Assembly: GCA_023014335.1 (NCBI GenBank)
Contig: JAECYW010000002.1
Location: forward strand, 434,001 to 498,000
DNA length: 64,000 nucleotides
DNA from: Galerina marginata
Taxonomy: Eukaryota; Basidiomycota; Agaricomycetes; Agaricales; Galerinaceae
Reading direction: 5' to 3'
The translations under genes and the position numbers were made by a program. Under the pieces are notes generated by a model. The model saw only the letters and a program-made list of their open reading frames with translations. It did not search any database and was not told the origin of the DNA. The stretch's first letter is position 1. Every line of letters starts with the position of its first letter. Below are positions 20,501 through 33,636 of the stretch, piece after piece.

Positions 20501-23369
20501 TACCACCCGTGGCAAAGTCGACGAGGCTAAAGCCAATCAGTCTGAAAACAAGTCCCGCAATAACGTTTTGGACTCTCTTACTCGGTTGAGGGATGGTGGA
20601 AACAACGAAGGCTTCCACGTAAGTTAATTCTATCATTTTCTTTGTATTCTTCAGTGATACAACCTCGTTGCAGGGACGACTTGGAAGTCTCGGCACCATC
20701 GCCGATAAATACGATGTGGCAATCTCAACTGCCTGTGGTTCCGGTCTCAGCAATATGGTTGTCGACAATGTTGCGCAAGCCCAGCATTGCATCGAATATC
20801 TGCGAAAGAACAACGTCGGACGAGCTTCCTTCATGGTCCTCGAAAAGCTCCCCAGACAAACACCTGATACGACACCCACACCCGAAAATGTTCCCCGATT
20901 GTACGACCTCGTCAAGCCCAAAGAACCATGCTACGCCCCTGCGTTCCTCAAAGCCATCGGCAACACGCTGGTGGCCAACGACATGGAGCAAGCCAATCGC
21001 ATCGCCTTCCAGGGCAGGAGGTGGCGGGTCGTCACTCTCGACGGAGCCTTGATCGAGACGTCAGGAGCGATGTCTGGTGGTGGTTCTCAGCCATCTCGAG
21101 GGGCCATGAGCTCGAAGTTCGCGGCTGCATCAGTGTCACCGCAGGTCATGCAAACCTACGAACGTGATAGCGAACAGGCGGCACAGCAACTTCAGAAGGC
21201 ATTAGGGGAATTGCGAGAGGCTGAGCAGGAGCTGGAACGTTTGAGAGCGAGGGAGCCGGAGATCGACCTGGCGTTTCAGAAGATTGGCATGGATATCGAA
21301 AATGTGAAAAGGAGGATTGCTGAGGCTGAAAAGCGGGTGAAAGATCTTGGGTATGTTCAAAGTGGTTCATTCGAACATATACCAGTCTGACTTTTCTTTC
21401 TTTCTGTCAGGTCCCAAAACAGGCCAAACACCGGTGATCTATCTCGCATCTCGAAGTTGGAGAAAGATATAGCCGCCTCTACGAACGAGCTCGACGAACT
21501 TAAGGAAAAGTCAAGTAAAATCGAGCAGGATATCAAAGATCTCGAGAAGAAAATTCTCGACGTCGGCGGCTCAAAGTTGCTCACTCAGAAATCCAAAGTC
21601 GAAGGCATCCGGCTGCACATCAAACTCGCAAACGACGAGATGACAAAAGCGGAGGTTGCGAAGGCCAAGGCTGAGAAAGACGTGGTCAAGCTGGAAGGCA
21701 GCATCAAGACCAATTCCGCGGCCCTCGAGGAAGCTGAAGGGGAAGTGGAAGAGTACGACAAGGAACTCGCGGATTTGGTTAATCATGTTGCCGAGTTGAA
21801 GGACAAGGTAGAGAGCGCACAGGTCGCAGCGGAGAACTCCAAGGAGGACTTGGACAACCTCAAAGTTCAGCTGGATGAACAAGAGGACCGAATTGCGACG
21901 TTTAGGCAGAAAGAGGTATTTTTGCTGATCCTCTCCTTAAACCAAGAGTTGCTGACCTCCTGTTTTGTAGATGGCGCTCAAAAATAAGATTGATGACAGG
22001 GAGAAAGAATTAAACGAGAACATCGCTGGCATTGAGCACTACCAGGAATTGCATGACGCATTGACCTTGGAGGAAATCGAGTAAGGTCCTTCGTTTTTGC
22101 CATGTACATTATCTAATGACACAACAGTGAGGACGATGAGGAAGAGGAAGAAGAGGAAGAGGCTGCTGCTGCAAACGACCAGCAGATGGACACAACCCCA
22201 GAAGGAGAACCACAAGTCAAGACTGAAGAAGGGGCGTCCGCTGGACCAGGGCAGAAAACAGCGCCTCCGAAACAGAAGAGACAAGGAACACCCTCAAATG
22301 AGCTGCGTATATATACTGTGGACGAACTGAGAAAGTGCAGGCAACAAGAACTTGTGGCCGATACTGAATACCTCGATGGTAGGCCGTTCTCAGTTCTCTG
22401 CCTGTTTTCATGTTGAAATCCTTTCGGTGTACAGAAAAGCTCAAGAAGGCCAGACCAGACCTTACAGTGCTGAAAGAATATAAGCAGCGAGAGCAAGAGT
22501 TCTTTAATCGTGCAAAAGACTTGGATAAGATCACTGCTGAGAGGGACGGCCAGAAGGCGAAGTACGATGGTCTGCGGAAGCAGCGTCTGGACGAATTCAT
22601 GGCAGGCTTTAACTTGATCTCCTTGAAGCTCAAGGAGATGTACCAGGTGCGTTGGTCTTGACATGTAGCCATCCTTTAAACGTCCTCATTTGACTGTTCT
22701 AGATGATTACCCTCGGTGGTAATGCCGAACTCGAGTTGGTCGATAGTATGGACCCTTTCTCAGAAGGTATCATTTTCAGCGTCATGCCGCCTAAGAAGAG
22801 CTGGAAGAATATCTCTAACTTATCTGGTGGTGAAAAGGTGCGTTTTTCGCTGAAGTGTATCTTAAAACGGTTGTTAAGTGTAACTTTCTGTCAGACATTG
22901 AGCTCCCTGGCCCTGGTCTTTGCACTCCACGTCTTCAAGGTCAGTTTGGCCAGTATGTTAGATCAACATATCAAACTGATAAATGAACAATTAGCCAACT
23001 CCGTTATACTTCATGGACGAGATTGATGCCGCTCTGGATTTCCGCAACGTCTCTATTGTCGCCAACTATATCAAAGACCGGACTAAGAATGCTCAGTTCA
23101 TCATCATCTCTCTTCGGTACGAGCCGTGATTCTAAAATCATGGGTTATGAAATTAACTGAATTCGTAGAAACGACATGTTCGAGCTCAGTCATCGTCTTA
23201 TTGGAATCTACAAGACCTCGAACGCTACACGAAGTACGCAGCTCACCCTTTTTCATTTTCATTGGTCGTGAAAACTAATTGTTTGTTATACATAGGCATC
23301 TCGATTGACAATCACGCATTGCAGACCACGATCCCTCCTCCACCGCCAAGCACTAACGCGATGGCATAG
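17536..23369 (+). CDS. SMC4: Condensin subunit SMC4
   Basis: A long gene with at least a dozen short introns, encoding about 1,500 residues. It opens MPPRRSSRAPSASAEPAPAE with an acidic, low-complexity extension of roughly 330 residues, then HKITLVNFKSYAGRQEIGPF and the Walker A loop GPNGSGKSNTID split by the first intron (18596-18648). The SMC4 stretch QGEVESIAQMKPKAPTEHED, two coiled-coil blocks, and a hinge with GRLGSLGTIADKYDVAIST and NMVVDNVAQAQHCIEYLRKN (about 20660-20880) follow. The C-terminal head has the signature NLSGGEKTLSSLAL and Walker B LYFMDEIDAALDFRNVSIV. This is the condensin ATPase that pairs with SMC2 to compact mitotic chromosomes. The PTEHEDGLLEYLEDIIGT motif favours SMC4 over other SMCs. 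ATG 17536 was chosen because the longer frame upstream looks like UTR. Confidence 0.96.
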
Positions 23370-23906
23370 AATGTGTATTATTTATTTTAGCTATCGACAG
23401 TCCGTTTGCCCTGATCTGTACTTTTGCGTTGGAACCTTTCTAATGTACATGAATCCTAATTCGATGTTTTCTTGTTGAATAAGTCATCCAGCAGGACCAG
23501 ACCGTCCTCCTGCACTGGTGGTCTAAAGGCGTCTGTGTTGAACAATGGCAACTACGAAGATCATCATGTTTTTGGGAAGAACTCATGCTGCCAAAGCCGT
23601 GTATTTGAGAGGTGAGGTCTATAACTATTTAGCTATATTTTAGCAATGTTTGTACTAAGAATGTACATGGGTTTATATGATGTTTTTCTGCGTGTATGTA
23701 TTTGAGGTCTGGAATGAGTGTCGCTGCTAAAGAACGTTAACGCAGACAAGGAGAATAGTCGCCGGAACCAACGCGTGTATAAAGAGGACGAATTGGGAAG
23801 AAAAATACATGTAGTATACATGCGCCACCTGGCGCCCAAAATCCCAAAAGTCCATGAAAATGTTGTCGAAGTAAAGGCGCAAAGGCCAGTCGCAGAGGGT
23901 TCTTGC
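23370..23906. other. Intergenic, converging 3' ends
   Basis: Lies between the SMC4 stop and the stop of the convergent small gene. Holds 3' UTRs; nothing else recognised. Confidence 0.4.
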
Positions 23907-24256
23907 TCAAGCCTTGACAGATTCTACCGGGATGAGCAGTATCTCCGGAATCCCTGTTCTTTTGCCATAATTATCCCACATGATTGTGTAGGAGTAAGTT
24001 CCGGGCTGTGAGTGGATACCAGGCATATTAGTAACCTTCTTGGTGAAAAGCGAACGAAGCTTTTTACCTTGCCCCAGGATTCAAGAAAGAGGTAAACCTT
24101 GCCAGTTTCGCCACTAGGAGTGGTGTACTGATCTGGGCCTTTGAACGACCCGACGAGTTGCACTGCTTGTTTGATAATGTACTGACACGGCCTTGCGTTA
24201 GCCAAGGCAGACAAAAAGATATATGATCGAGCTTGATCGCTCACCAAGGGGGCCAT
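23907..24256 (-). CDS. Small protein of unknown function, 95 residues
   Basis: Exact two-exon model 24256-24068 and 24005-23907 (288 nt). The protein reads MAPLVSDQARSYIFLSALAN, QYIIKQAVQLVGSFKGPDQY, TTPSGETGKVYLFLESWGK, then PGTYSYTIMWDNYGKRTGI and PEILLIPVESVKA. The intron removes an in-frame stop and joins two protein-like segments cleanly. It has a mixed hydrophobic pattern, with no clear signal peptide or membrane span. The start is uncertain, since the first 25 residues could be partly intronic. It is convergent with SMC4. No family recognised. Confidence 0.6.
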
Positions 24257-25145
24257 TTGTAACGTGTTTGCTCCAAGTGTACGAGTGGAGTGACAGGAGG
24301 GCAAAATAATCGAGAGAAGGAAAGTTTACCACTTCTCGTGTCAGATTTCCGCCCTTTACAGTCGAACAAGCAGCGAAAGCGGAGTTTCATAACAAAGAAT
24401 CGATTCATGAATCTCTCAAAATCTATCATTATTTATTGCAGATGGCCATTTGGGTCGCCGAGGTCTGGCCCCGTCTAGGGTTTTGTGCTCCTAAGCACAA
24501 ATATGAATGTTAGCACCAACAATTAGTTCGCAAGAACGTCGAGGAGGGAGGTGTAACTGTAGTTAATATGCTGGGCTTCCTGTAAGATTAAAAGCGAAGA
24601 GCCTCCACGAGCAAAAGCAAAAATAATTGAAAGTACTTTCAGAATTGGAGCGCCCAGAGCGTGCTCCAGAGCTGAGAGCATCTTATGGATAGAAAGCTGT
24701 TGACAGGTCTGACGTCACGATGTAAACTCCGACCGACTTTGGTCCTCGCAAACGCCACTTCTTCTTTTGCCTGGACCAAGTTGCACTGTCCCCTCTTTCG
24801 AATAAATTGGGGACCGGCTCTCTGGAGCTCCCCTCCCTCTGATTTTTTGAACCGTCGATCTTGTATTGCATCATTATATCAGCAATGGTCGAGAACCGAT
24901 TCAACTGCAATTTTAACTCCAAGTCTCACGACCTCAGGAGATTTGCCGATTATCATTCTGAAAAGAGGAATCGTTAACCTGAAGCCCACTTAAAAGTTAA
25001 AGGTGCGGAGTTCTAGTACTTGCGGAAATAACATTAACGGATGATGCTCCTTCTCATGACGTCTGTTGAAATCATGACACACATTCAACTTTTGAGTGCT
25101 TAAGAGGCTGCGATGCTACGTTAAAACTCTGAAGGAGGCATTCAG
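24257..25145. other. Intergenic, no gene recognised
   Basis: About 890 bp with only short, incoherent open frames. Presumably promoters for the small minus-strand gene and the plus-strand kinase-like gene. Confidence 0.35.
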
Positions 25146-26722
25146 TTGACCCATCCTTTTACTACGCACTCTCGGGTCCCGATGGAACCGTCCCCTTCCT
25201 TCCTTTCTGGTTTCTTCACCCTTCTGCGGCATTGTAGGGTGGTAAAGCTTGATTCTTTCTGGGAAAGTCTTGTCTGGACATTTCGCTCTGCCTATTGGCG
25301 GTTTCCTCTGTTCTCCAGAGCCCGATCTTGGAACGTTCCAGATCCCAGTGATGTCAAAGGAACAGGTATACACTACATCCAGATCATCAAGTCATGGAAT
25401 TTTCTGAGGCCGTTCTTTGCCTCTCGGGGATACACTCTCTACCAAGGCATGCCATCTCACATGCTAGAGACTTGTCCAGCTCCGTTTCCAAAGGCTGCGG
25501 CCCAGCAGGAATACCCGTACAGCCGCCGCATATATAAAGACGACCAAGATGGACTGTTTGACGTCAACGTGGGTATTTTGCAAGTATGTAGACTTATGCT
25601 AACGTTGAACTTCCTCAGTCCATGCGGGTATGGGGTGCCAGGGACTCTCTGGGAAGAGATGTTGTAATGAAGTTCTTTTTTTCCTTCTCAATTAAAATTC
25701 ACTTCAATGACAGTCCTCATTTGTTCAGACTGGTTTCCGATGCGACACCGTCCGATGAGCTCAAAGTATTGCGGTACCTGAATACAGAGAAAGCACGATC
25801 AGACCCTCGAAATCACACCATCCCTATCATCGAATACTTAACCTTTGACGGTCTCGTATTTGCAGTCATGCCAAGGTAATTTTTTGAAATGAACTTGTGA
25901 GCTCTCCTGGATTTACCTGCCTTTCACCCTCCCCCCCATTACATAGGTGGGATGGTGCTTTTCACCCTGACTTTGGCACTGTGATAGAGCTAATGAAGTG
26001 CATGGAGGCTTTTCTTGAGGTAAATTGGTTGTATTTTTTCTTCCTCAGAAATTGAAAACTATTTCCTTCCCCAGGCATTCGACTTCCTGCACGAGAACCA
26101 CATCTTCCATGGCGACTTTCTTGATCAGAATGCGGGGATGAATATCATCCAACATACCCAACGGTTTGATTTATTAGGATTGCGCGAACCATCTGTGACG
26201 CGATACGCCCTATACGATTTTGGAAATTCGTCGTTGTATCCTCACGATGTTACAATCGAAGAAATAAGGGAAACCAAATTCTTTAACTTCGACTATCGAA
26301 GACTCCCGTCTCCGAAGGAACCTTATAACCCTTTTCCTGTCGATGTAATCAGCCTGGGTTTCGTACTTCAAGCTCACGTCAGAGTGCGTTTCTGAACATT
26401 TTAGGATGCGAATAAACCTGATCATAACTCATCTGCTACATAGCACATTGAGAATATTATTCCTGAGCTTGGGCCTTTCTTTGACCGTATGGTGGACGAC
26501 ATTCCTGAAAACCGCCCGACTGCACGACAGGCTTTGGAAGACTTCCGATCAATCTACTCGCGTTTAACTCCATCTCAGCTTGCCCAAGAAGTTACAACTT
26601 ACTTCTGGGTTGACGGTCAGTTTCGTTTGAGCAAGTCAGTTTTATCTGTGTGTCCGCTGACACGCGTTTATACAGGCGTCGTAACCACCAAAGCACAATG
26701 CGCGTGGCCTCAAAAATCCTGA
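25146..26722 (+). CDS. Divergent protein kinase-like protein
   Basis: First exon 25146-25568, second from 25619, then several short-intron exons to a TGA at 26722; an in-frame ATG at 25182 is an alternative start. An N-terminal segment of about 130 residues precedes a kinase fold: SMRVWGARDSLGRDVVMK (candidate beta-3 Lys), DELKVLRYLNTE, a hinge-like VFAVMPRWDG, a catalytic loop HENHIFHGDFLDQN (HGD in place of HRD, with catalytic Asp and the metal-binding Asn kept), and YDFGNSSLY with the DFG Asp. The C-terminal lobe includes VDVISLGFVL and DDIPENRPTARQALEDF. The key residues suggest it could be catalytic, but the HGD loop and absence of a standard APE motif mark it as one of the lineage-specific kinase-like families common in mushrooms. 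Substrate unknown. One expected intron after VVMK has no GT donor and is read through. Confidence 0.75.
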
Positions 26723-27682
26723 CCTTAACGATAGTTGGGGGTATTAAATGTGGTATTTTTTTGGTTCCTGTGGGTAGCTATGGGTGATTGTATTCACGTT
26801 TTCCAAAATTGATTTGGCTAGACTCAAAGGTTACACTTGAACGTTTATCATTGCCCGCAGTGGAGCTGGTCAGATTCAGATGATTTTTGATTAAAGGACT
26901 TGAACAGATTCCTGATAAACGGTAAAGACTTGGGCACGGGCCATGGCATATTTAAACCTACTTCTTTAGCGGTCCGCAGCTCTGGCCACTACTTCCATAT
27001 CTGCCGGGTGCCCTCGATCAATGGACTTCGTTGATATGCCGGATGTCCGGGACTCCGGCCCCCGTGTCCGCTTTTATTCACCGACCTGCTTCGTTGCCAA
27101 GTTGGTCGATACGGCATTTGTTCAACCCCTCCACGTCGGTATCACTTCATTGAGCTTCCTCTCTCCTCCGCAAGTCGTGCCGCTGTCATGGTGAAGTCGC
27201 CTCGACCTTGTGTTGTCGTTACTATAAAGTTCATGCGCAATCACGAGCCCTCTCAAACTTAGGCCAGCTTAGGCAGGCTGAGGCCCTCATCAATCTCAGG
27301 ATTGTCTTCTTGACGCCAAAAAATTACTACATCCGAGAAATGCTGTGCGTTGGGCTTGAAGGATTGTCTCGTATAGAAACGGGATGTAAAATAGACGAGG
27401 GTTTCGAATTTCACAACGACACCCATCCTCACCAACCTTCAACACGATTGCAAGACCACGCTACTTCAAGAACCCAGCCTTGTGGATCGAGTGCTGCGGC
27501 GCAGGAAGATAAAGGCTCAAGGCACTTGTTCCGTCTGACGGGCTAAGAAGGCCGCGAACCCAATTACAGCGTTATTTATACCTCGGACTGTCGGAACTTC
27601 TGAACGTTCAACGCAATCGAACTTATAACCATTCGTCGAAATTTGATTGGTTTTCGTCTCTTTATCAGCCCCTCATCTTGAA
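26723..27682. other. Intergenic with a possible 57-codon ORF
   Basis: A plus-strand ORF at 27021-27194 (MDFVDMPDVRDSGPRVRFYS and onward) follows a TATTTAAA-like box at about 26948 and has plausible codon usage, but it ends quickly and no splice extends it. It may be a small or decayed gene. The rest is presumably the ABC transporter promoter. Confidence 0.3.
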
Positions 27683-30600
27683 ATGCTCTTTTGGAGGCAG
27701 TTTAAGGTGTTAGTATACAAAAATGTGCTCGTATTTCGTCGACAATGGCTTGTAAGTACCCGCATTTTGCCGCATTTTTGACCTAACTGTTCTTTCACTC
27801 CCAGGTCAACCTATTGCGGTGCTTAATTTTCCCTGTTGCTTATGGGATATTTCTTGGCTTTGCGACGAACTTCTTTACCAACCCCAATAATGTATGGATT
27901 CCATTCGCTTTTATAATTGGCGTTTATTTAACATATCCATTTGCCCAGTTTGGTCTTGGCAATGCTGTCCCTATTTTTCGTGTTCAAGATCATTTCGATG
28001 GCTCGAGGCCAATTGTATGGGCGGACAATTCTGGTGGAAGTGGTTACATATCGGCAAAGAACATCATGAGCCATGTCACTGCAAACTTTACATCGAAGCA
28101 GCTCGCTGGAGTCATGCAAGTCCAGAGCGACCAGGCGTTGAGCGATTCTTGCCTTTCCAACTTCAACGGGGCATCGGGCTGTTTCATCACTGTTTCCTTT
28201 GATGCAATCCCTACCGCTTCCCCCAGTGATACTCGAGCTTTGAACTACACTATTCGATCGGACTATGGGTCGCATCATGTCGATGTTGCCAAACATACTA
28301 GCGACCTTGAAACGAAAGTTATTCCGATGCAATGGGCTATTGATCAAGTTCGTCTTCGTCTTCGACCTTTTCTCTTTACCGCATCTGACCCGATCATAAA
28401 CTCAGGCTATCATCGAACTTACAACTGGAAAGCAGACGCCGCTACCATTCCAGTTTCCATTCACTCATGAGACCAATGATAATTCTTTTGATAATACTCG
28501 GCTGCGTTAGTAAAGGCATTTTTCTTTCGCACGCCAATGCTAAACTCTCGCTTGCAGTTTTCTTGAGTATAATTGGTTCTTTCGGAGGTATCGCCTTGTA
28601 GGTGATATCTCAATCGAAATTCTAACCGCGATCTCAAAAATACAAGCCTTCTCGCGTTCATAGGAATTTTGTATCAGGTATGCGTTTCCAAGTGAAGTCG
28701 TGCCCTATTGACCACCAAGTAGCTTGCGGGCGGCGTGGCATTGGAACGAGCAGCTCATCTAACATCCCATATGCAAGCGATGGGAGCTCTTGACTCTGCA
28801 CGAATACTGTGCGTTGTTCTACTTCCTCTTCGTAGCGCTCACTTAGTGCTGTTATATAGATCATGGCATTTATCGGTGTCTGCCCTTTATTTTCCAACCT
28901 GGGTTATCTTGGCGTTAATTTGGCGGGCGCGGCTGTTCGTCGAGACGAGCGCGGGCCTGATGATTCTTGTTCATATTTTAGCAGGCCTCGGACTTGCCAG
29001 CTGGTCTTTCTTCGTCTCAGTTCCCTTCAGCAAAAGTCCCCAATTGGCGGCTGTGGTTGGCACTGGAGTAGCCATCGTTCTTGGGGTTATACCGTTGGCA
29101 CTCCCATCAGAATTTAGTACAAGCACGGCGACCGTTTTGTCTTTCTTTTTCCCTTCCATGTTCTACGTGTTCATACTCAAGTCTTTTGCGGGCTTCGAGC
29201 TCGAACAGACCTCTCCAAGTCTGTATCATTCAAATCCGAATTTCGAGGTTACTCCGTTGCCATTGGTAATAGCGGTTGTGGTACGTGTTCCAGTGGTTAA
29301 TTGTCTTTCATGACTTAAACACGTGAGGCAGATTGGTATTTTCTTTTGGCCATGCTGCGCTGTATTCTTGGAGCGTTGGATGTATGGGATATCGAACCCG
29401 TCTAACACCAGCTTCTGGTCCGACAGAAAGAAGACCGCAACAGACATCCCTTCTCATGTTTCGATTAGCCTTCGCAATGTTAAGAAACAATTCAACACCT
29501 CTTTTTTCCGCCGGAAATCTCGGGAGGTAGTCGCTATTGCAGATTTGACTCTCGACATCCCTTCGTTTGGGATTTTCGTCCTGTTAGGGCCAAACGGGTA
29601 CGATATCCTGATTCAATATTCGTTGCCTATTGATGGTGTTTCCCAGGGCCGGTAAATCAACTACGCTCTCGATCCTCGGAGGTCTTACCAAAGCCACTCG
29701 TGGTACTGTTGCCTTCTCAGGAGATACTTCACGCCCGCCTCGCGGAACGCTTGGCATTGTTCCCCAGAAGAATGTTCTCTTCCCAGAGCTCTCCTGCTTG
29801 CAAACCTTGCGCGTCTGGAATGCGATCAAAGCAGAGGATGGCAACTACTCGGATCAGGATTTGGAACAATTGATTCGTGATTGCGATTTGCAGTCAAAGA
29901 TGCACGAACCGGCTGGCACGCTTTCCGGTGGTCAAAAGAGAAAGTTACAGCTGGCGATCGGCCTCGTGGGCGGGTCAAAAAGTGCGCATATTCTCTCTTT
30001 ACGAATTGTTCTTTATTTAACCCTTCGTTTTTGCTTTCAGTTATTCTTGTTGATGAATGTACCTCAGGCGTTGACCCTCTCAGTCGTCGCGCGCTATGGA
30101 AAACGCTCACCACATATCGGGCAGAACGGACCATAATTCTTACAACCCATGTAAGTTGAACTACTCTCGCGGTAGGCTGTCCTTGACGCTTTATCCCAAC
30201 AGTTCCTAGACGAAGCGGATTTCTTGGCGGATCGTATTGCAGTTCTCGCTGCTCCTGGAAAGTTGATTGCATCTGACACTCCTGTAACGCTCAAATCCAC
30301 CATGGGCGAGGGATACTCTATCTCTGTCAAGTTTGCCGCTGACAGACACTCCGACGACCTTCTTCAAACGATTCAGACTGTGGCCCCTGACACCGCCCTG
30401 ACATTTGTGGACTCGCATGTGTTCAGCTATCATCTCAAAACCAAGGACGCGGGCATCATTGCGAGTGCTCTTCGTCTCGTAGAAAATACGAAAGTACAAT
30501 TTGGGATCCTAGCGTACGAAGTCCTCGGAACGACGATTGAAGACATATTCTTGGACCTCCTGGCGCAAGACGAGATCCATGATGCAGACTTGAAAGACGT

Positions 30601-33513
30601 CAAGGATGTTCCGAGTCGACCCACCCCATCAGAGTTGAACTTGTCAAACGGTCGACCACGCACACCATGGGCTCAGGCAACGACTATATTCCACAAACGG
30701 TTTTTGATTGCGCGCAGAAGCTGGCTTGTGCCCTTACTTGCCATGGCCGTCGGGATATCAGGCGCATGGTGGCCCTTACGTTTTGTCAAAGGCGGGGTAA
30801 CGTCGTGTGCCCACTCTCCCTTTGACAGCATGAGCCCGAGCAGAAGAACCCTATACCCTCCTATTTTCTCCGATTCCTCGATATTAGTCGCCCCTCCGAG
30901 TCTCGTTTCCACCTTCAATGCGTCCCTTCCTGAACTCTTCAAAAACCCCTCTCTAAATCCCGTGGACAACACCACTTTCAACCCATTCATACCTGTCCTC
31001 GACAAGAACACGGTTGTAAAGAACGTCAGCGACAACTTCCAGAATTTCAGCACGCAAGGCGGGTTTGTTATGGACTTCGACAAGGGCGATTACCTCATTG
31101 TTTACGAGATGGATACGTTCCACCTCAGCATGTTCAGCCTGGCCTCGAACCTTTTCTACAGCCGTGCGCTCAACGCCACGAGCAGTTCAAGGAGAATCAT
31201 CCCGTCCTTCGATACTTTGCCAGTTTCGTCTTCTGAATCTTTGTCTACCCTCCAGTGGTTGGCCTTTTTCGGGGCTGCAATGGTGAGTTGGTTTTTCTCG
31301 TCCTGTTATTCCTGGTTCGCTGAGCTGTTAATAGGCTGTATTCCCTGCCTTCTTTACCCTATATGTCGCAAAGGAACGGCACTCCTCCGTTCAAGCGATG
31401 CAGCTATCGAACGGCCTTTCGAATCCTCTCGGCTTATGGCTTGGCCATTTGATGTTCGATTCGATGTTCACTGTTGTCGTTGCCACCTTCATTGCCATAG
31501 TCTATAGTCTTCTCGGGAATAAATTCCAGGGCGTCGGGTTATTGGTGCGTCTTCAACAGTGAATCCTCTACAATTTTCGTGTCTGACACTCACTTTCCTC
31601 CATGCAGTGGTTTGTCATTTGCCTATATGGGTTTGCCGGGACGCTTCTCGCTTATATTACGGCTATCGTCGTCAAATCGCCGCTTGGGGCGTTCGCCATA
31701 CTCGCGGTCTCGCAATTCATAATCTTCCTAGTAAGTATTTCTCTTTTTCTCTTCAACGCCGCACCCTTGACGGGCTCACTTCCACTTCAGCTATATCTCA
31801 CGGGCTATATCGTCACACTATTCACGGCTCTCCCTGACCACGTCCTGCGGATCATGAACATCATCCACTTCACCCTCGCTTTGGTATCTCCAGTTAATAG
31901 CTTGGTAAGATGACACAATTTTATCTCAGCTTCCGTCATGCCCTAACACCCATTTTGCAGACCCGAGCTGCCCTAGTGTCCGTCAACCAATTTTCCCTGC
32001 TCTGCGACGGAGAGAAAGTCGCTTCCGGTGCTCAGCTGGGGACCATAACGCGCTATGGCGGACCGATCCTCTATCTCATCGTCTGGATCCTCTTCCTCCT
32101 ATTCGTGCTGGCCAAAGTCGATTCAGGAATCCGGTTCCCGTGGTCCAGGACTCCGAGAACCCCCGTCGCGCCGTTGGAAGAGAAGAGCGGCCTGGCGCAG
32201 AAGCCGCTAAACCCAGACGTGCTCGCTGAGGCCCATCAAGCGACGTCGCTGTCTAATTCCGACCCGCTCCGTGTGCTAAACGTGTCCAAGACGTTCGGGC
32301 GGAATAAGGTAGTCGACGACGTGACTTTTACCATCCCGCACAACTCTCTCTTCGTCATGCTTGGACCGAACGGCGCTGGTAAGACGACGACGTTCGACAT
32401 GATCCGTGAGTTCTTAAATATACATACCTCTTACCTTCTTTTTAATCCTGTAATCCTGCTTTCTGCTCCAGGTGGCCATTTGATGCCCGAAACAGGAGAC
32501 GTAATAGTCAACGACACCTCCATCATCATGGACATGAAGCGAGCGCGCGTCTCCTTCGGCGTGTGTCCCCAATTCACCGCTATGGACGCGCATCTCACCG
32601 TGCAGGAGCACCTCCTCATATACGGCCGGCTACGAGGTCTAGCTGGGGAGGACCTGCAGCGCAATATCGCGTCCATCATGGATGCGACGGGCCTGCATAG
32701 CTACGCTGCTCGGTTGGCTACTAAGCTTTCAGGGGGGAATCAGAGGAAGTTGGCGCTTGCTATTGCGTTGATTGGTAGGCTTGGAGTGTCTCTTGACTGT
32801 TTTAAATGTGTGGTTGATTGTGTTTTTGTGTAGGTAACCCTTCTGTCATTCTGGTGGACGAGTACTCGACGGGTATCGACGCGAAGATGAAGCGCGAGCT
32901 ATGGGCGGTGCTCAAGCAAGCTACGGGAAATAAGGCTGTGTTACTCACCACCCGTACGCTATTCTTGCCTCCTTATCCCATCTGTCGCATTGCTAAACCA
33001 CAGTTTATTCTAGACTCAATGGAAGAAGCCTCATACCTCGCCACCAAAGTGGGCATCATGTCCAAACGAATGCTGGGTAATTTCTGTCCCGTTCTAGTCT
33101 GCTCATTTATTCTGTTTGACCTTGTTATATTCTCTGCTCTTCTTACAGCCGTCGGCACGCCCGAAGAGCTCGAGTCGCGCACCGCCTCGTACGAAGTGCA
33201 CTTCTCCTGCCCGACGCGGGAGGAGCTCGGCAAGGTGCGCACTGTGATGGCGAAGATCCCCGGCGCGCGCATGGTGGACGATGTCGCTACGCGCTTTGAG
33301 GTGCCCGTCGGAGACGCGTCGGTCAATGACAACTCCGTCGCGAGTATCTTTGAAATTTTGGCGAGGGAGGAGGGGTTCCCTGAGTTTACAGTTGGCAAGT
33401 CGAGTTTGGAGACTGCGTTTATTAGGGTTATTAATGATGATTCTGCGGCGGGTGGGGGTGAAGAGGAGGAGGGTGTGCAAGAGGGGAAGAGGAAGAGGTG
33501 GGGGTTGTGTTGA
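27683..33513 (+). CDS. ABCA-type full-size ABC transporter
   Basis: A long multi-exon gene (first exon [20 protein letters not shown]) with the order TMD1-NBD1-TMD2-NBD2. TMD1 starts with one span followed by a large soluble loop of about 200 residues (27.96-28.45 kb), then several hydrophobic helices, as in the ABCA/ABCG-like subfamily. NBD1 has [13 protein letters not shown] (split by an intron at about 29599), signature [12 protein letters not shown] and Walker [23 protein letters not shown]2 again carries a big extracytosolic loop (30.8-31.2 kb). NBD2 has [15 protein letters not shown] (about 32370), [15 protein letters not shown] and [19 protein letters not shown]. The Gly-Ile-Asp after Tyr-Ser-Thr in NBD2 replaces the usual SGMDP. 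ABCA proteins move lipids or hydrophobic compounds across membranes. Fungi have few of these, with patchy distribution. Substrate cannot be told. Confidence 0.9.
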
Positions 33514-33636
33514 GCTGGTAATTTTTTTTGTTCATTTGGGTTCGTTCGTTACCAATTATACCATCATGGGTCTCCCAACTTGAATCTTCGGTACATAGAG
33601 TATATAATACAGCTGCGACCATCTAAGCTATCCAAG
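33514..33636. other. ABC transporter 3' flank
   Basis: Short T-rich stretch after the stop codon, a plausible 3' UTR. Confidence 0.35.
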
